Assembly: GCF_003027925.1 (NCBI RefSeq)
Contig: NZ_PYPS01000019.1
Span: forward strand, 1 to 64,000
Reading direction: 5' to 3'
Source of the DNA: Micromonospora sp. RP3T
Lineage (GTDB): Bacteria > Actinomycetota > Actinomycetes > Mycobacteriales > Micromonosporaceae
Length of the DNA: 64,000 nucleotides
Shown: positions 36,857 to 46,748 of the stretch, one piece after another
How the letters are laid out: every line of letters begins with the position of its first letter
Numbering within the stretch: position 1 is the stretch's first letter
The notes under the pieces: generated by a model
Seen by the model: only the letters and a program-made list of their open reading frames with translations
Database searches by the model: none
Told to the model about the DNA's origin: nothing
Made by a program: the position numbers and the translations under genes

Positions 36857-37804
36857 ATGGTGTTCACTGTCGGGGTGCGCGCGCAACCTCCCCCGCCCTC
36901 CCGGTGGGCCGACGCCGGTCTGGTCAGTGGCGAGGCGGTGGAGCTGGACGTCCGGGCCGCCCGGCTGGGTTCCCGGGTGCTCGCGCTGCTGATCGACCTG
37001 ATCGTCCAGCTCGGCCTGGCGCTGGTGCTCGGTGCGGCGCTGTCCATGCTGGTGCTCACGCTGCCGCCGGACCTGATGGATGCCGCGCTGGCCGGCGGTC
37101 TCCAGGTCGTGCTGCTGGTGCTGGTGCTGGTCGGCTACCCGGTGGTGATGGAGCGGTTCGCCGGCGGCCGGACGGTGGGCAAGCTGGCGGTGGGACTGCG
37201 GGTGGTACGGGCCGACGGCGGGCCGGTCGGGGTCGGGCAGTCGCTGGCCCGGGCGCTGGTGGGCGTCGCGGTGGAGTGGCCCGGCCTGGTGCTGCCACTG
37301 CTGAGCTGGGCGGCGACCGTGACGGTGATGCTCACCGACCCGCGCGGTCGACGGTTGGGCGACCTGGTGGCCGGCACGCTCGTGGTGCACACCCGGAGCG
37401 CGTCGGTGTGGCGGCCGTTGCCGCCGGCCGTGCCGCCGCTGCTCGCCTGGGCGGGCACGCTGGACCTGACCCGGGTGGACGACGGGCTGGCCCTGGCCGT
37501 CCGGCAGTACGTGGACCGGCTCCCCCAGCTCGCCGCTGCGGACCGGGTGCGGCTGGGCCGGGAGCTGTGGGCGGAGGTGGCCGCGGTGACGTCACCGCCG
37601 CCGCCGTGGACCGCGCCGGACTGGGCGTACCTGGCCGCCGTGCTGGCCGAGCGCCGGCGACGGGCCGGGTACCGGCTGGGCCGGGCCCGCGCGGTCAGCG
37701 GCGCGCTCTGGCCGGAGCTGGCCCCGACCCGGGCCGCGTCGCCCGGCGTCCCGCTGCGGCGGGCCGCCCCGGAACCCGCCGGGCCCGATCCGGTACGCCG
37801 CTGA
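36857..37804 (+). CDS. RDD-family membrane protein
   Basis: The protein has 315 residues. The RDD domain has the first-helix signature ARLGSRVLALLIDLIVQLGLAL, the FAGGRTVGKLAVGLRVVRADGGPVG middle motif and TDPRGRRLGDLVAGTLVVHTR, then a soluble C-terminal ~110-residue extension. It corresponds to Rv3695. ATG 36857 is the best start; GTG 36875 is an alternative. No ribosome binding site is visible, and the promoter must overlap the divergent SpoIIM-like coding region. Confidence 0.85.
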   Translation: MVFTVGVRAQPPPPSRWADAGLVSGEAVELDVRAARLGSRVLALLIDLIVQLGLALVLGAALSMLVLTLPPDLMDAALAGGLQVVLLVLVLVGYPVVMERFAGGRTVGKLAVGLRVVRADGGPVGVGQSLARALVGVAVEWPGLVLPLLSWAATVTVMLTDPRGRRLGDLVAGTLVVHTRSASVWRPLPPAVPPLLAWAGTLDLTRVDDGLALAVRQYVDRLPQLAAADRVRLGRELWAEVAAVTSPPPPWTAPDWAYLAAVLAERRRRAGYRLGRARAVSGALWPELAPTRAASPGVPLRRAAPEPAGPDPVRR

Positions 37805-37822
37805 GCGCGGCGGACCGGATCA

Positions 37823-37858
37823 GGGACCGGACCGGCTCAGGGGACCGGACCGGCTCAG
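37823..37858. repeat. Two perfect 18-bp tandem copies
   Basis: GGGACCGGACCGGCTCAG is repeated head to tail at 37823-37840 and 37841-37858, in the gap between the RDD and efeB stops and running into the efeB stop codon. It is probably a small replication slippage. Confidence 0.6.
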
Positions 37859-39177
37859 GAGAACAGGGTCCGGCCCCACCAGTCGGCGGCGTCGCGGACG
37901 CCCGGCGGGCAGGCGAACAGGCCGCTGGAGACGTGGCGGAGGTACTCGTTCATCGCGTCGTTGCGGGCCAGCCGCGTCTGGATCGGCACGAACTGCTTGC
38001 GTGGGTCACGCTGGTAGGCGATGAAGAACAGCCCGGCGTCGAGCCGGCCCAGCCCGTCCGAGCCGTCCACGAAGTTGTAGCCGCGACGCAGCAGGCGGGC
38101 GCCGCCGTTCTGGTCCGGGTGGGCGAGTCGCACGTGCGCGGTCGGCGCGATGACCGGCTCGCCGTCGTCGCCCTTGGCGGCGAAGTCCGGCTCGTCGAAC
38201 TCGTCGCGCCGGCCGAGCGGGGCGCCGCTGCCCTTGGTCCGGCCGGTGATCATCTCCTGCTCGGCCAGCGGGCTGCGGTCCCAGGTCTCGATCAGCATCC
38301 GGATCTTGCGGGTGACCAGGTAGGAGCCGCCGGCCATCCAGTCCGGGCCGTCGCCGGGCTGCACCCAGAGCTGCTCGCGGAGCAGGCCGGCGTCCTCGGC
38401 CTTGAGGTTGGCGGTGCCGTCCTTGAAGCCGAACAGGTTGCGCGGCGTGGCCTGGCCCCGCGACGTCGACGAGGTACGCCCGAACCCGAGCTGCGACCAG
38501 CGGACGCTGACCACGCCCATGCCGATCCGGGCCAGGTTGCGGATGGCGTGCACCGCCACCTGCGGATCGTTGGCGCAGGCCTGGACGCAGATGTCGCCGC
38601 CGGACAGCTCCGGCTTGAGCGCGTCGCCGGCGAAGTGCGGGAGGTCGGCCAGCGCGGTGGGGCGGCGGTCGGCGATCCCGAACCGGTCCCGGCCCTGGGC
38701 GTCGCGGAACAGCGACGGGCCGAACCCGACCGTGACGGTGAGCTGCGACGGGGGCAGCCCGAGCGCCTCGCCGGTGTCGTCCGGCGGGGCTTCCGGCACG
38801 CCCCCGACCGCACCGATCAGCCCGGCGTCCTTGCCGGCGGTCATCCGGGCCGCCGCTGCGGTCCACTCCTGGAGCATCGCGACCAGCCGGTCCCGGTCCT
38901 TGGTGACCACGTCGAACGCGACGAAGTGCAGCCGGTCCTGGGCCGCGGTGGTGATGCCGGCCTGGTGTTCGCCGAGGAACGGCACCGCCCCGGCGGCCGT
39001 CTCGGTGGCCGACGCCTCGCCGCCACCGGCGATCAGCGCGCCCGCGCCGGCCGCCACCGCGCCGACGCCGGCCGCACCGACGCCGGCCAGGGTCATCGCC
39101 CGTCGGCGGGAGATCCCGCGACCGGTCTGCTCGCTGTTCGGCTCGCTCGTCGCGTCACCGCCGGCCGGGGTGCTCAT
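37855..39177 (-). CDS. efeB: DyP-type heme peroxidase EfeB
   Basis: The protein has 440 residues. A twin-arginine signal (S23-RRRAMTLAG, then a hydrophobic Ala/Gly stretch to ~60) indicates folded export with heme. The DyP hallmark GFKDGT lies at 250-255 and the proximal heme histidine is H348 (TAHVR). In Efe systems EfeB is proposed to oxidise ferrous iron or act on heme to feed EfeU. ATG 39177 overlaps the efeO stop by 4 bp. It is the last gene of efeUOB. Confidence 0.95.
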   Translation of the reverse strand: MSTPAGGDATSEPNSEQTGRGISRRRAMTLAGVGAAGVGAVAAGAGALIAGGGEASATETAAGAVPFLGEHQAGITTAAQDRLHFVAFDVVTKDRDRLVAMLQEWTAAAARMTAGKDAGLIGAVGGVPEAPPDDTGEALGLPPSQLTVTVGFGPSLFRDAQGRDRFGIADRRPTALADLPHFAGDALKPELSGGDICVQACANDPQVAVHAIRNLARIGMGVVSVRWSQLGFGRTSSTSRGQATPRNLFGFKDGTANLKAEDAGLLREQLWVQPGDGPDWMAGGSYLVTRKIRMLIETWDRSPLAEQEMITGRTKGSGAPLGRRDEFDEPDFAAKGDDGEPVIAPTAHVRLAHPDQNGGARLLRRGYNFVDGSDGLGRLDAGLFFIAYQRDPRKQFVPIQTRLARNDAMNEYLRHVSSGLFACPPGVRDAADWWGRTLFS

Positions 39178-40304
39178 CGCGCGACGGCCGCCGCGATCTT
39201 GCTGACCGGCTCGGCCAGCGCGTTGATGCTGTCCGACAGCTCCTTCAGCTCGGTCTTGCTGAGCTGGGTGTGCAGCTTCCAGCCGTCCCCGGCCCGGTGC
39301 TTGCCGAGCGCGGCCTCCACGTTGGCGAACTCGGCGTCGAGCTGCTTGACCAGATCGGGCGCGCGCTGTTCCAGGGCCGGGCGCAGCGCGCCGACGGCGG
39401 CCTTCGAGCCCTCCAGGTTGGCGTTGAAGTCCCAGAGGTCGGTGTGCGAGTACCGCTCCTCCTCACCGGTGATCTTGCCGCTGGCAACCTCGTCGAGCAG
39501 CGCCTTGGCGCCGTTGGCGAGCTGGAGCGGGGTGAGCTTCTCGGCGTCGGCCTTGGCCACGATCGCCTTGACGTCGACCAGGAGCTGGTCGGCGATCGGG
39601 CCGTCCTTGCTGATGTCGCCGGTGGTCCAGAGGTCCTTCTCGATCCGGTGGAAGCCGGTGAACTCCATGCCCTCCTCGACCACCTCCTCGCGACCGTCGA
39701 TCTTCGGGTCGAGGTCGCCGAAGCTCTCCGCGACCGGCTCGATCCGCTCCCAGTAGGTGCGGGCCACCGGGTAGAGCGCCTTGGCCTTGGCCACGTCGTT
39801 GCCCTTCACCGCGGCCACGAACTCCTCGGTCCTGGTCAGCAGCGCGGCGGTCTGGCTGCGTACGTAACGCTGGTAGCTGGCGGTGGCCTCGGTGAGCGCG
39901 GCGTCCGGCGCGACGCTCGCGGCGGTGCCGCTGACCTTCAGCGCGCCCCGGATGCCCCGGCCGCTCATCCCCGGCTTGCAGGCGGTCTCGTACGTCCCGG
40001 CGGGCAGCTCGACGCGCAGCTCCCGGCTCAGCCCGGGGGCGATGTTCTCCACCTCGCCCATCACCCGGTCGCCGGCGGCGTAGACGTAGAACTCGTTGAC
40101 CTTGGAGCCGTTGTTCGTCACCTTGAACGTCACCTGGCCGGCGTCGATCTCGGTGCTGCCGACCTCGCAGGCGCTGTCCGTCGCCTTGACGGCGATCGGC
40201 CCGCCGGCGGTCGCGTCGGCGTCGTCACCACCGCCGCAACCGGCCAGTCCGGCGACGGCGAGCAACCCCGCGGCGGCGGGCGCGACGAATCGAGTGGTAC
40301 GCAT
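39174..40304 (-). CDS. efeO: Iron-uptake lipoprotein EfeO
   Basis: The protein has 376 residues. A lipobox (GLAGC) near 22 is followed by a cupredoxin-like domain to ~130, with its Cys in TYETACKPGMSG. The C-terminal M75 domain has the HxxE-type metal motif in GFHRIEKDLW and a GKITGEEERYSHTDLWDF block. It binds ferric or ferrous iron outside the membrane for transfer to EfeU. It lies 29 bp after efeU and overlaps efeB. Confidence 0.95.
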   Translation of the reverse strand: MRTTRFVAPAAAGLLAVAGLAGCGGGDDADATAGGPIAVKATDSACEVGSTEIDAGQVTFKVTNNGSKVNEFYVYAAGDRVMGEVENIAPGLSRELRVELPAGTYETACKPGMSGRGIRGALKVSGTAASVAPDAALTEATASYQRYVRSQTAALLTRTEEFVAAVKGNDVAKAKALYPVARTYWERIEPVAESFGDLDPKIDGREEVVEEGMEFTGFHRIEKDLWTTGDISKDGPIADQLLVDVKAIVAKADAEKLTPLQLANGAKALLDEVASGKITGEEERYSHTDLWDFNANLEGSKAAVGALRPALEQRAPDLVKQLDAEFANVEAALGKHRAGDGWKLHTQLSKTELKELSDSINALAEPVSKIAAAVAR

Positions 40305-40333
40305 CGGTGCGGGATCTCCTCGGAAACGGGCGG

Positions 40334-41317
40334 TCAGGCGCGCGGGGACGGGACGGCGGCGGCGTCGACAGCGGCCGGCGCGGCGGGCTCGGGGGTGGTC
40401 GCGGTGGACTCGGCCGGCGCGTTCCCGGCCGGGGCCGCGGTCGGCGTGTTCGCGACGGGGGCCGCGGTCGGCGCGGCGGTGGCCGGCGCGACGGGAGGCT
40501 TGGCCGGCGCGGCCGGCTTGCGCAGGAAGAGCACCAGCACCGGCACCGCGTATGCGACCCAGGCGATCAGCTCCAGCACGGTCGGCGCGGCGGTGATGTT
40601 GAACATGCCGGCGAGCAGCGCGCCGTACCAGGCGTTCGGGTCGAGCGTGGCGGAGATGTCGAAGGCCTGGTTGTTCAGGCCGGGCAGCACGCCGGCCTCC
40701 TGGAAGTCGTGCACGCCGTACTTGAGGATGCCGGCGGCGACCAGGATCAGCAGCGCGCCGGTCCAGGTGAAGAAGCGACTCAGGTTGATCTTCAGGGCGC
40801 TGCGGTAGAGCAGGAAGCCGATCACCACGGCGGTGGCGATGCCCCCGACCAGGGCGAGCAGCGAGCCCGCGCCGGTGCCGCCGGCCACGCTCTCAGCCGC
40901 GGCGTAGAAGATCAGCGCGGTCTCCAGACCCTCCCGGACCACCGCGAGGAAGGCCATGCCGGCGACCGCCAGCGACCCGACGGCGAGCGCCTCGGTGAGC
41001 TTCCCGCGCAGCTCGCCCGCGATGGAGCGGGCCGCCCGGCGCATCCAGAAGATCATCCAGGTCACGAACACGACGGCGGCGACCGAGGTCACCGCCTCGA
41101 AGAACTCGCGCGACTCGGAGGTCCGCAGCAGCGAGGTCGAGGTGTACTGGATCAGCGAGCCGAAGACGACGGAGAGCACCACGGCCAGGCCGACGCCGGC
41201 CCAGACCTGGGGCAGCCGGTCACGCCGCTGCGACTTCACCAGGAAGGCGACCAGGATGCTGACCACCAGGGTCGCTTCCAGGCCTTCCCGCAGGCCGATC
41301 AGGTACGTGGCGAACAT
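40334..41317 (-). CDS. efeU: Ferrous/ferric iron permease EfeU (FTR1 family)
   Basis: This 327-residue protein has seven membrane helices and the two REGLE iron-binding motifs (GLREGLEATLVV near the start; VVREGLETALIF in the middle). An Ala/Pro/Thr-rich ~65-residue C-terminal tail is unusually long for the family. It imports iron together with EfeO and EfeB. It is first in the operon, with a promoter and candidate iron boxes 40-80 bp upstream of the start. Confidence 0.95.
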   Translation of the reverse strand: MFATYLIGLREGLEATLVVSILVAFLVKSQRRDRLPQVWAGVGLAVVLSVVFGSLIQYTSTSLLRTSESREFFEAVTSVAAVVFVTWMIFWMRRAARSIAGELRGKLTEALAVGSLAVAGMAFLAVVREGLETALIFYAAAESVAGGTGAGSLLALVGGIATAVVIGFLLYRSALKINLSRFFTWTGALLILVAAGILKYGVHDFQEAGVLPGLNNQAFDISATLDPNAWYGALLAGMFNITAAPTVLELIAWVAYAVPVLVLFLRKPAAPAKPPVAPATAAPTAAPVANTPTAAPAGNAPAESTATTPEPAAPAAVDAAAVPSPRA

Positions 41318-41335
41318 CCGTAACTCCGTAGTCGG

Positions 41336-41374
41336 TCAGGCATGCCTCAGCTAACTTAGGGCAGCCATACCTTG
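41336..41374 (-). promoter_or_regulatory. Candidate DtxR/IdeR iron boxes upstream of efeU
   Basis: Two adjacent 19-bp stretches resemble the TTAGGTTAGGCTAACCTAA iron box. TCAGGCATGCCTCAGCTAA at 41336-41354 matches 13 of 19 and TTAGGGCAGCCATACCTTG at 41356-41374 matches 12 of 19 (hand alignment). The second overlaps the -10 hexamer, so an iron-loaded repressor would block initiation. Confidence 0.55.
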
Positions 41375-41397
41375 CTCCTGTTCCGGCACGGCGTCAA
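41369..41397 (-). promoter_or_regulatory. efeUOB promoter
   Basis: On the minus strand TTGACG (41397-41392) and CAAGGT (41374-41369) are 17 bp apart. The -10 falls inside the downstream iron box. Confidence 0.5.
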
Positions 41398-41506
41398 GTT
41401 GTTCACGGCAACGTCACCCTGCCGGCCGCGACCGTCGCCCCAGCCTCGTCCCGGGCCGGCCGGATCGGACAGGGCCGGAGGACCCGATCGTCGGTGCGTA
41501 CGCGAA

Positions 41507-41548
41507 AAGGGACCGGGACGGCCGCGCGGCGGCCGACCCCGGTCCCTT
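41507..41548 (-). terminator. ahcY terminator
   Basis: AAGGGACCGGG (41507-41517) pairs with CCCGGTCCCTT (41538-41548), with inner CGGCCGC/GCGGCCG pairs nearly closing the hairpin. It lies 13 bp past the ahcY stop. Confidence 0.75.
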
Positions 41549-41561
41549 CCGGGAGTGGAAC

Positions 41562-43061
<1,500 letters not shown>

Positions 43062-43270
43062 GGAAGCTCCTGTCGAACGAAGGGCTGCGCAGCCTTCCAC
43101 CTTACGCGCGTGGGCCCGCTCACCCGGGTCCGGTTGGCGCAGGAGCGGCGAACAGCGCACGGGAGCGGACGGTCGCGGACGACTTTCCGCCCACGGCCCG
43201 GCCACTCCCGTGCATCCCCCCGGTTTGGATCCCCGCGCGTTCCCGGACGTTCGTCGCGACAACGCTGCGT
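43062..43270 (-). other. Long structured 5' leader of ahcY
   Basis: Between the predicted promoter and the ATG lie about 208 nt without a gene. GCACGGGAG (43157-43165) pairs with CTCCCGTGC (43205-43213), enclosing a smaller GCGGA/TCCGC hairpin. A second hairpin, around AAGGCTGCGCAGCC, lies near 43082-43096. I looked for the SAH-riboswitch core and did not find it; any regulatory role is speculative. Confidence 0.35.
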
Positions 43271-43276
43271 ACACAA

Positions 43277-43305
43277 AGAGTCACACTGAGCGACCGACCC
43301 GTCAA
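43277..43305 (-). promoter_or_regulatory. ahcY promoter
   Basis: On the minus strand TTGACG (43305-43300) and GACTCT (43282-43277) are 17 bp apart, starting 28 bp beyond the manA stop. Confidence 0.45.
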
Positions 43306-43333
43306 GCGGTTCCGGGAAATCGGCGCCGCGGGC

Positions 43334-44494
43334 TCAGGACAGGCCGCAGGTGGCCACGAACGCCTCGCCGTCGCCGGTGAGCACCAGCGGGCCACCGGCG
43401 GCGGTGCCGACCGCGGACCGGCCCGCCGCCAACGTCACCACACCGACCCCGTCGTCCACGGTCAGCTTGCCGGCCCCGCACAGCACCACCCGCGGGCCGG
43501 GCAGCGTGAACCGCACCTCCGGCGACCCGGCGCCCACCACCACCCGGTGCAACGCGAAATCCTCCACCGGCACCGGCCAGGTCGACACACCGGGCGCCAC
43601 CGGCTCCGGCCGCAGCACCGGATCGGCCAGCACCTCGAACCGGAGCACCCGTAGCAGCTCGTCCACGTCGATCCGCTTCGAGGTCAACCCGCCACGCAGC
43701 ACGTTGTCGCTCGCCGCCATGATCTCCACGCCGGTGCCGCGCAGGTAGGCGTGCAGGTTGCCGGCCGGCATCCAGATCCCCTCACCCGGCGCCAGCAGCA
43801 CCCGGTTCAGCAGCAGTGCCACCACCACACCCGGGTCGGCCGGATAACCGGCCGCGAGCGTGCGGACCAGCGCCGCGTCCGGGGACGCCGGTCCGGCGGT
43901 CGCCGCCGCCAGCACGGCCGCCACCAGCCCGGCACGCTCCGACTCCGGCCAGCTCAACAGCGCGCGTACGGCCTCCCGCAGCCCCGCCGGACCGCCACGC
44001 AACGCGGCCACCACCGGCGCCAACGCGGGTACGCCGAACCCGGCGAGCACCGCCGCCGACTCGGCCGGGTCCCGGAAGCCGCAGAGCGCGTCGAACTCGG
44101 AGAGCGCCACCAACAGTTCCGGCTTGTGGAACGGGTCGACGTAGTTGACCCGCCCGGAGTCCGCCGCGTGCCCGGTGCGGGCCTGCTCGGCGTCCGGATG
44201 CGCCTGGAGGCTCAGCGGCGCGTCGGCGGCCAGCACCTTCAGCAGGAACGGCAGCCGGGTGCCGAATCGGCCGACCAGCCGCTCACCCAGCCAGTGCCCC
44301 GGCTCGGCCAGCAACAGCTCGGTGAGGCTCACCGGGCCGCCGTCCCGGTCGACGGTGGCCGGGGCGCCCGGGTGGGCGCCCAGCCACAGCTCGGCCTCCG
44401 GCCCGTCGCTCGGCACCGCCCGGCCCTGCAACTGCGCGATCGCGGTCCGCGAGCCCCAGGCGTAGTCCCGGATCCGGCCCTGCATCAACTCCAT
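43334..44494 (-). CDS. manA: Mannose-6-phosphate isomerase, class I
   Basis: This 386-residue zinc enzyme has N-terminal MQGRIRDYAWGSRTAI and metal-site motifs LSLQAHPDAEQA and DPFHKPELLVAL. The catalytic region is MPAGNLHAYLRGTGVEIMAASDNVLRGGLTSKRIDVDEL. It interconverts fructose-6-phosphate and mannose-6-phosphate, feeding mannosylated glycolipid and glycan synthesis. It starts 3 bp after the cation-transporter stop and ends the four-gene minus-strand operon Trm112, SIS, CDF, manA. Confidence 0.95.
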   Translation of the reverse strand: MELMQGRIRDYAWGSRTAIAQLQGRAVPSDGPEAELWLGAHPGAPATVDRDGGPVSLTELLLAEPGHWLGERLVGRFGTRLPFLLKVLAADAPLSLQAHPDAEQARTGHAADSGRVNYVDPFHKPELLVALSEFDALCGFRDPAESAAVLAGFGVPALAPVVAALRGGPAGLREAVRALLSWPESERAGLVAAVLAAATAGPASPDAALVRTLAAGYPADPGVVVALLLNRVLLAPGEGIWMPAGNLHAYLRGTGVEIMAASDNVLRGGLTSKRIDVDELLRVLRFEVLADPVLRPEPVAPGVSTWPVPVEDFALHRVVVGAGSPEVRFTLPGPRVVLCGAGKLTVDDGVGVVTLAAGRSAVGTAAGGPLVLTGDGEAFVATCGLS

Positions 44495-44497
44495 CGG

Positions 44498-45526
44498 TCA
44501 GCTCCCGGGCCGCCCGGCCACCTCGTCGGCCTTCGTCGCCTCCGGCGCGGTCGCGTCGTCCGTCTCCGGCACGGCGGTGTCGGCGGCCTGGCCGGTGCCC
44601 GCCCGCTGCGCCGCCGCACTCCAGATGTCCGGCTCCAGGTAGATCACCCGGGCGATCGGCACCTCGCGGCGGATCCGCGCCTCGACCGCGTTGATGCCCC
44701 GGGCCAGCTCCTCCGCGCTCTCGCACGCCGGCACCGCGATCTTCGCGGCCACCAGCAGCTCCTCCGGGCCGAGGTAGAGCGTCTTCATGTGGATGATGCG
44801 CTCGACCTCCGGGCCGCCGGTGACGGCCTGCTCGATCTTGGCCAGCTCGCTGCGCTCGGCACCCTCACCGAGCAGCAGGCTCTTGGTCTCGATCGCCAGC
44901 GTGATCGCGATGATCACCAGCAGCACACCGATCATCGCGGTGCCGGCCGCGTCCCACATGCCGTTGCCGGTGGCCAGCGTCATGCCGACACCGAACAGCG
45001 CGAAGACCAGACCCACCAGGGCGCCGAAGTCCTCCAGCAGCACCACCGGCAGCTCCGGAGCCTTGGCCCGGCGGATGAACCGGACCCAGGTCTGCTTGCC
45101 CCGGATCAGGTTCGACTCCTTGATCGCGGTGCGGAACGAGAAGCCCTCCATCACGATCGCCGCGAGCAGCACCACCACCGGCACCCACTGCCACTCCGTG
45201 ATCGCGTGCGGGTCGGACGCCTTGTGGTACGCCTCGTAGAGCGCGAACAGGCCACCGAGGCTGAACAGCACGATCGCCACGATGAACGCGTAGATGTAGC
45301 GCTCCCGGCCGTAGCCGAACGGGTGCTGCGGCGTGGCCTCACGCTTGGCCCGCCGGCCGCCGATCAGCAGCAGCCCCTGGTTACCGGAGTCGGCCACCGA
45401 GTGGATCGACTCCGCCAGCATCGACGACGAGCCGGTCAGCAGGAACGCGATGAACTTGGTGACGGCGATGCCGAGGTTCGCCGCCAGGGCGGCGACGATC
45501 GCCTTGGTGCCCCCGTTTGCGCTCAT
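44498..45526 (-). CDS. Cation diffusion facilitator-type transporter
   Basis: The protein has 342 residues. About six membrane helices include the CDF signature LAESIHSVADSGNQGLLLIGGRRA with its HSxxD metal motif and HPFGYGRERYIYAF. The C-terminal domain is the cytoplasmic CDF fold, ending in an Ala/Thr/Glu-rich tail. Members export Zn, Mn, Fe or Co; the metal cannot be assigned. ATG 45526 is preferred over GTG 45550. Its place between manA and a SIS-domain gene is conserved by position in some actinobacteria, but no functional link is known to me. Confidence 0.88.
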   Translation of the reverse strand: MSANGGTKAIVAALAANLGIAVTKFIAFLLTGSSSMLAESIHSVADSGNQGLLLIGGRRAKREATPQHPFGYGRERYIYAFIVAIVLFSLGGLFALYEAYHKASDPHAITEWQWVPVVVLLAAIVMEGFSFRTAIKESNLIRGKQTWVRFIRRAKAPELPVVLLEDFGALVGLVFALFGVGMTLATGNGMWDAAGTAMIGVLLVIIAITLAIETKSLLLGEGAERSELAKIEQAVTGGPEVERIIHMKTLYLGPEELLVAAKIAVPACESAEELARGINAVEARIRREVPIARVIYLEPDIWSAAAQRAGTGQAADTAVPETDDATAPEATKADEVAGRPGS

Positions 45527-45554
45527 GCCCCGCCTCGCTCGATGCCGCACATGC

Positions 45555-46748
45555 TCACTGGTTTGCCAGCTCCTTCATTTCCGTGATGGCCGGAACCGCC
45601 ATCGGGTCCAGCCCGTGTGCCAGGGCGAGGTAGATCGAGGCGAAGTCCGGCACCGCCACCAGCGACGCGAGCCGCTCCAGCGCGGAACCACCCTCGGCGG
45701 TCACCACGTCGCAGCGCACCCCGCGCCGCTCGGCGAGCGTCTGCACCGCGTCCGCCCGGCGCTCCTCCACCGCCAGCGGCTCGTCGGTGTCGTCGTCGGC
45801 GTTGAGGCCGCCGTCGCGCAGCAGCACCAGCCGCAGCCGGATGCCGTCCGGGTCGGAGTCGTCCGGGTCGGCGAAGATGTCCCGCTCGCCCTCGGCCAGC
45901 CCGCCGAAGACGCCGTCGAGCAGGCCCACCCGACCCCGGCCGGCCTCGCCCAGCGCGCCGCTCACCACCGGGTAGCGGGAGTTCGCCGACAGCGTGTCAC
46001 CGAACCGGCGGGCGGCCACGGTGGCCAGCGGGGACGAACCCCACACGATCGGGATCGACCCGGCCAGCCCCAGCGCGAGGGACTTCGCCGGATTGACGAA
46101 CGACTCGGCGGTCGGCCGGCACCGGTCGGCGTCGGCGTCCAGCCGGGCCGCCGTCTCGGCCAGATCCGCCTCGTTGACCTTCACGAGGCCGAGCGTACGG
46201 GCGGCGAGCAGAACCGGCACGGTGAGCGCCCACAGGCTGGCCCGGGCCGGGGCCCGCCGCGGCACCGGGATGAACGGCGCGCGGGCCCGCTCCGCCACCG
46301 ACTGGAGTTGCGAGTCCGGAGCGCCGACCGCGACCAGGCGGGCCCCGCGCCGGTGCGCCGCCTCGGCCGCGCCCAACGCCTCCGGGCTACGGCCGGAGGC
46401 GCTCACCGCGATGACCACGTCCGCCGCGCCCACCCAGCCGGGCACGCCGGCGCTCCGGTGCGGGATCACCGGCACCGGGCAGCGCGGCCCGGCGACCGTG
46501 GCCAACACGTCCCCGGTACGCCCGGCGGTGCCGATGCCGGCGATGACCACCGCACGGGGACGCCCGTCGTCGGCCAGCACGGACAGGTTCGCCTCGGCGG
46601 CCAACGCCGCTGACTCGCGTACCTGGGCGCCGGCTGAGGCGGTGAACCGCAGCATCCCGCCCGGATCCCGCTCGCCGAGCTGCGCCGGATCGTCCAGCAG
46701 GGCCTCGTCCGCGTGCCGGTGCCCACTCACCCCGGCCGTACCGTCCAT
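45555..46748 (-). CDS. SIS-domain sugar-phosphate isomerase-like protein (PGI/PMI C-terminal family)
   Basis: The 397 residues form two SIS halves: AVVIAGIGTAGRTGDVLATVAG..., then VVIAVSASGRSPEALGAAEAAHRRGARLVAVG in the N-terminal half, and IPIVWGSSPLATVAARRFGDTLSANSRYPVVSGALGEAGRG in the C-terminal half. This matches the bifunctional phosphoglucose/phosphomannose isomerase-like family and mycobacterial Rv3256c, near manA. Activity is unproven. ATG 46748 shares its A with the upstream stop (TGATG); GTG 46751 is an alternative. Confidence 0.8.
   Translation of the reverse strand: MDGTAGVSGHRHADEALLDDPAQLGERDPGGMLRFTASAGAQVRESAALAAEANLSVLADDGRPRAVVIAGIGTAGRTGDVLATVAGPRCPVPVIPHRSAGVPGWVGAADVVIAVSASGRSPEALGAAEAAHRRGARLVAVGAPDSQLQSVAERARAPFIPVPRRAPARASLWALTVPVLLAARTLGLVKVNEADLAETAARLDADADRCRPTAESFVNPAKSLALGLAGSIPIVWGSSPLATVAARRFGDTLSANSRYPVVSGALGEAGRGRVGLLDGVFGGLAEGERDIFADPDDSDPDGIRLRLVLLRDGGLNADDDTDEPLAVEERRADAVQTLAERRGVRCDVVTAEGGSALERLASLVAVPDFASIYLALAHGLDPMAVPAITEMKELANQ

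Noticed and set aside
37823..37858. Tandem repeat as the start of a CRISPR array
   Set aside because: There are only two copies with no spacer between them and no cas genes in the window.
43062..43270. Known SAH riboswitch upstream of ahcY
   Set aside because: The conserved GAGGAGCGCUGC-like core and its pairing partner were not found in the leader by eye.
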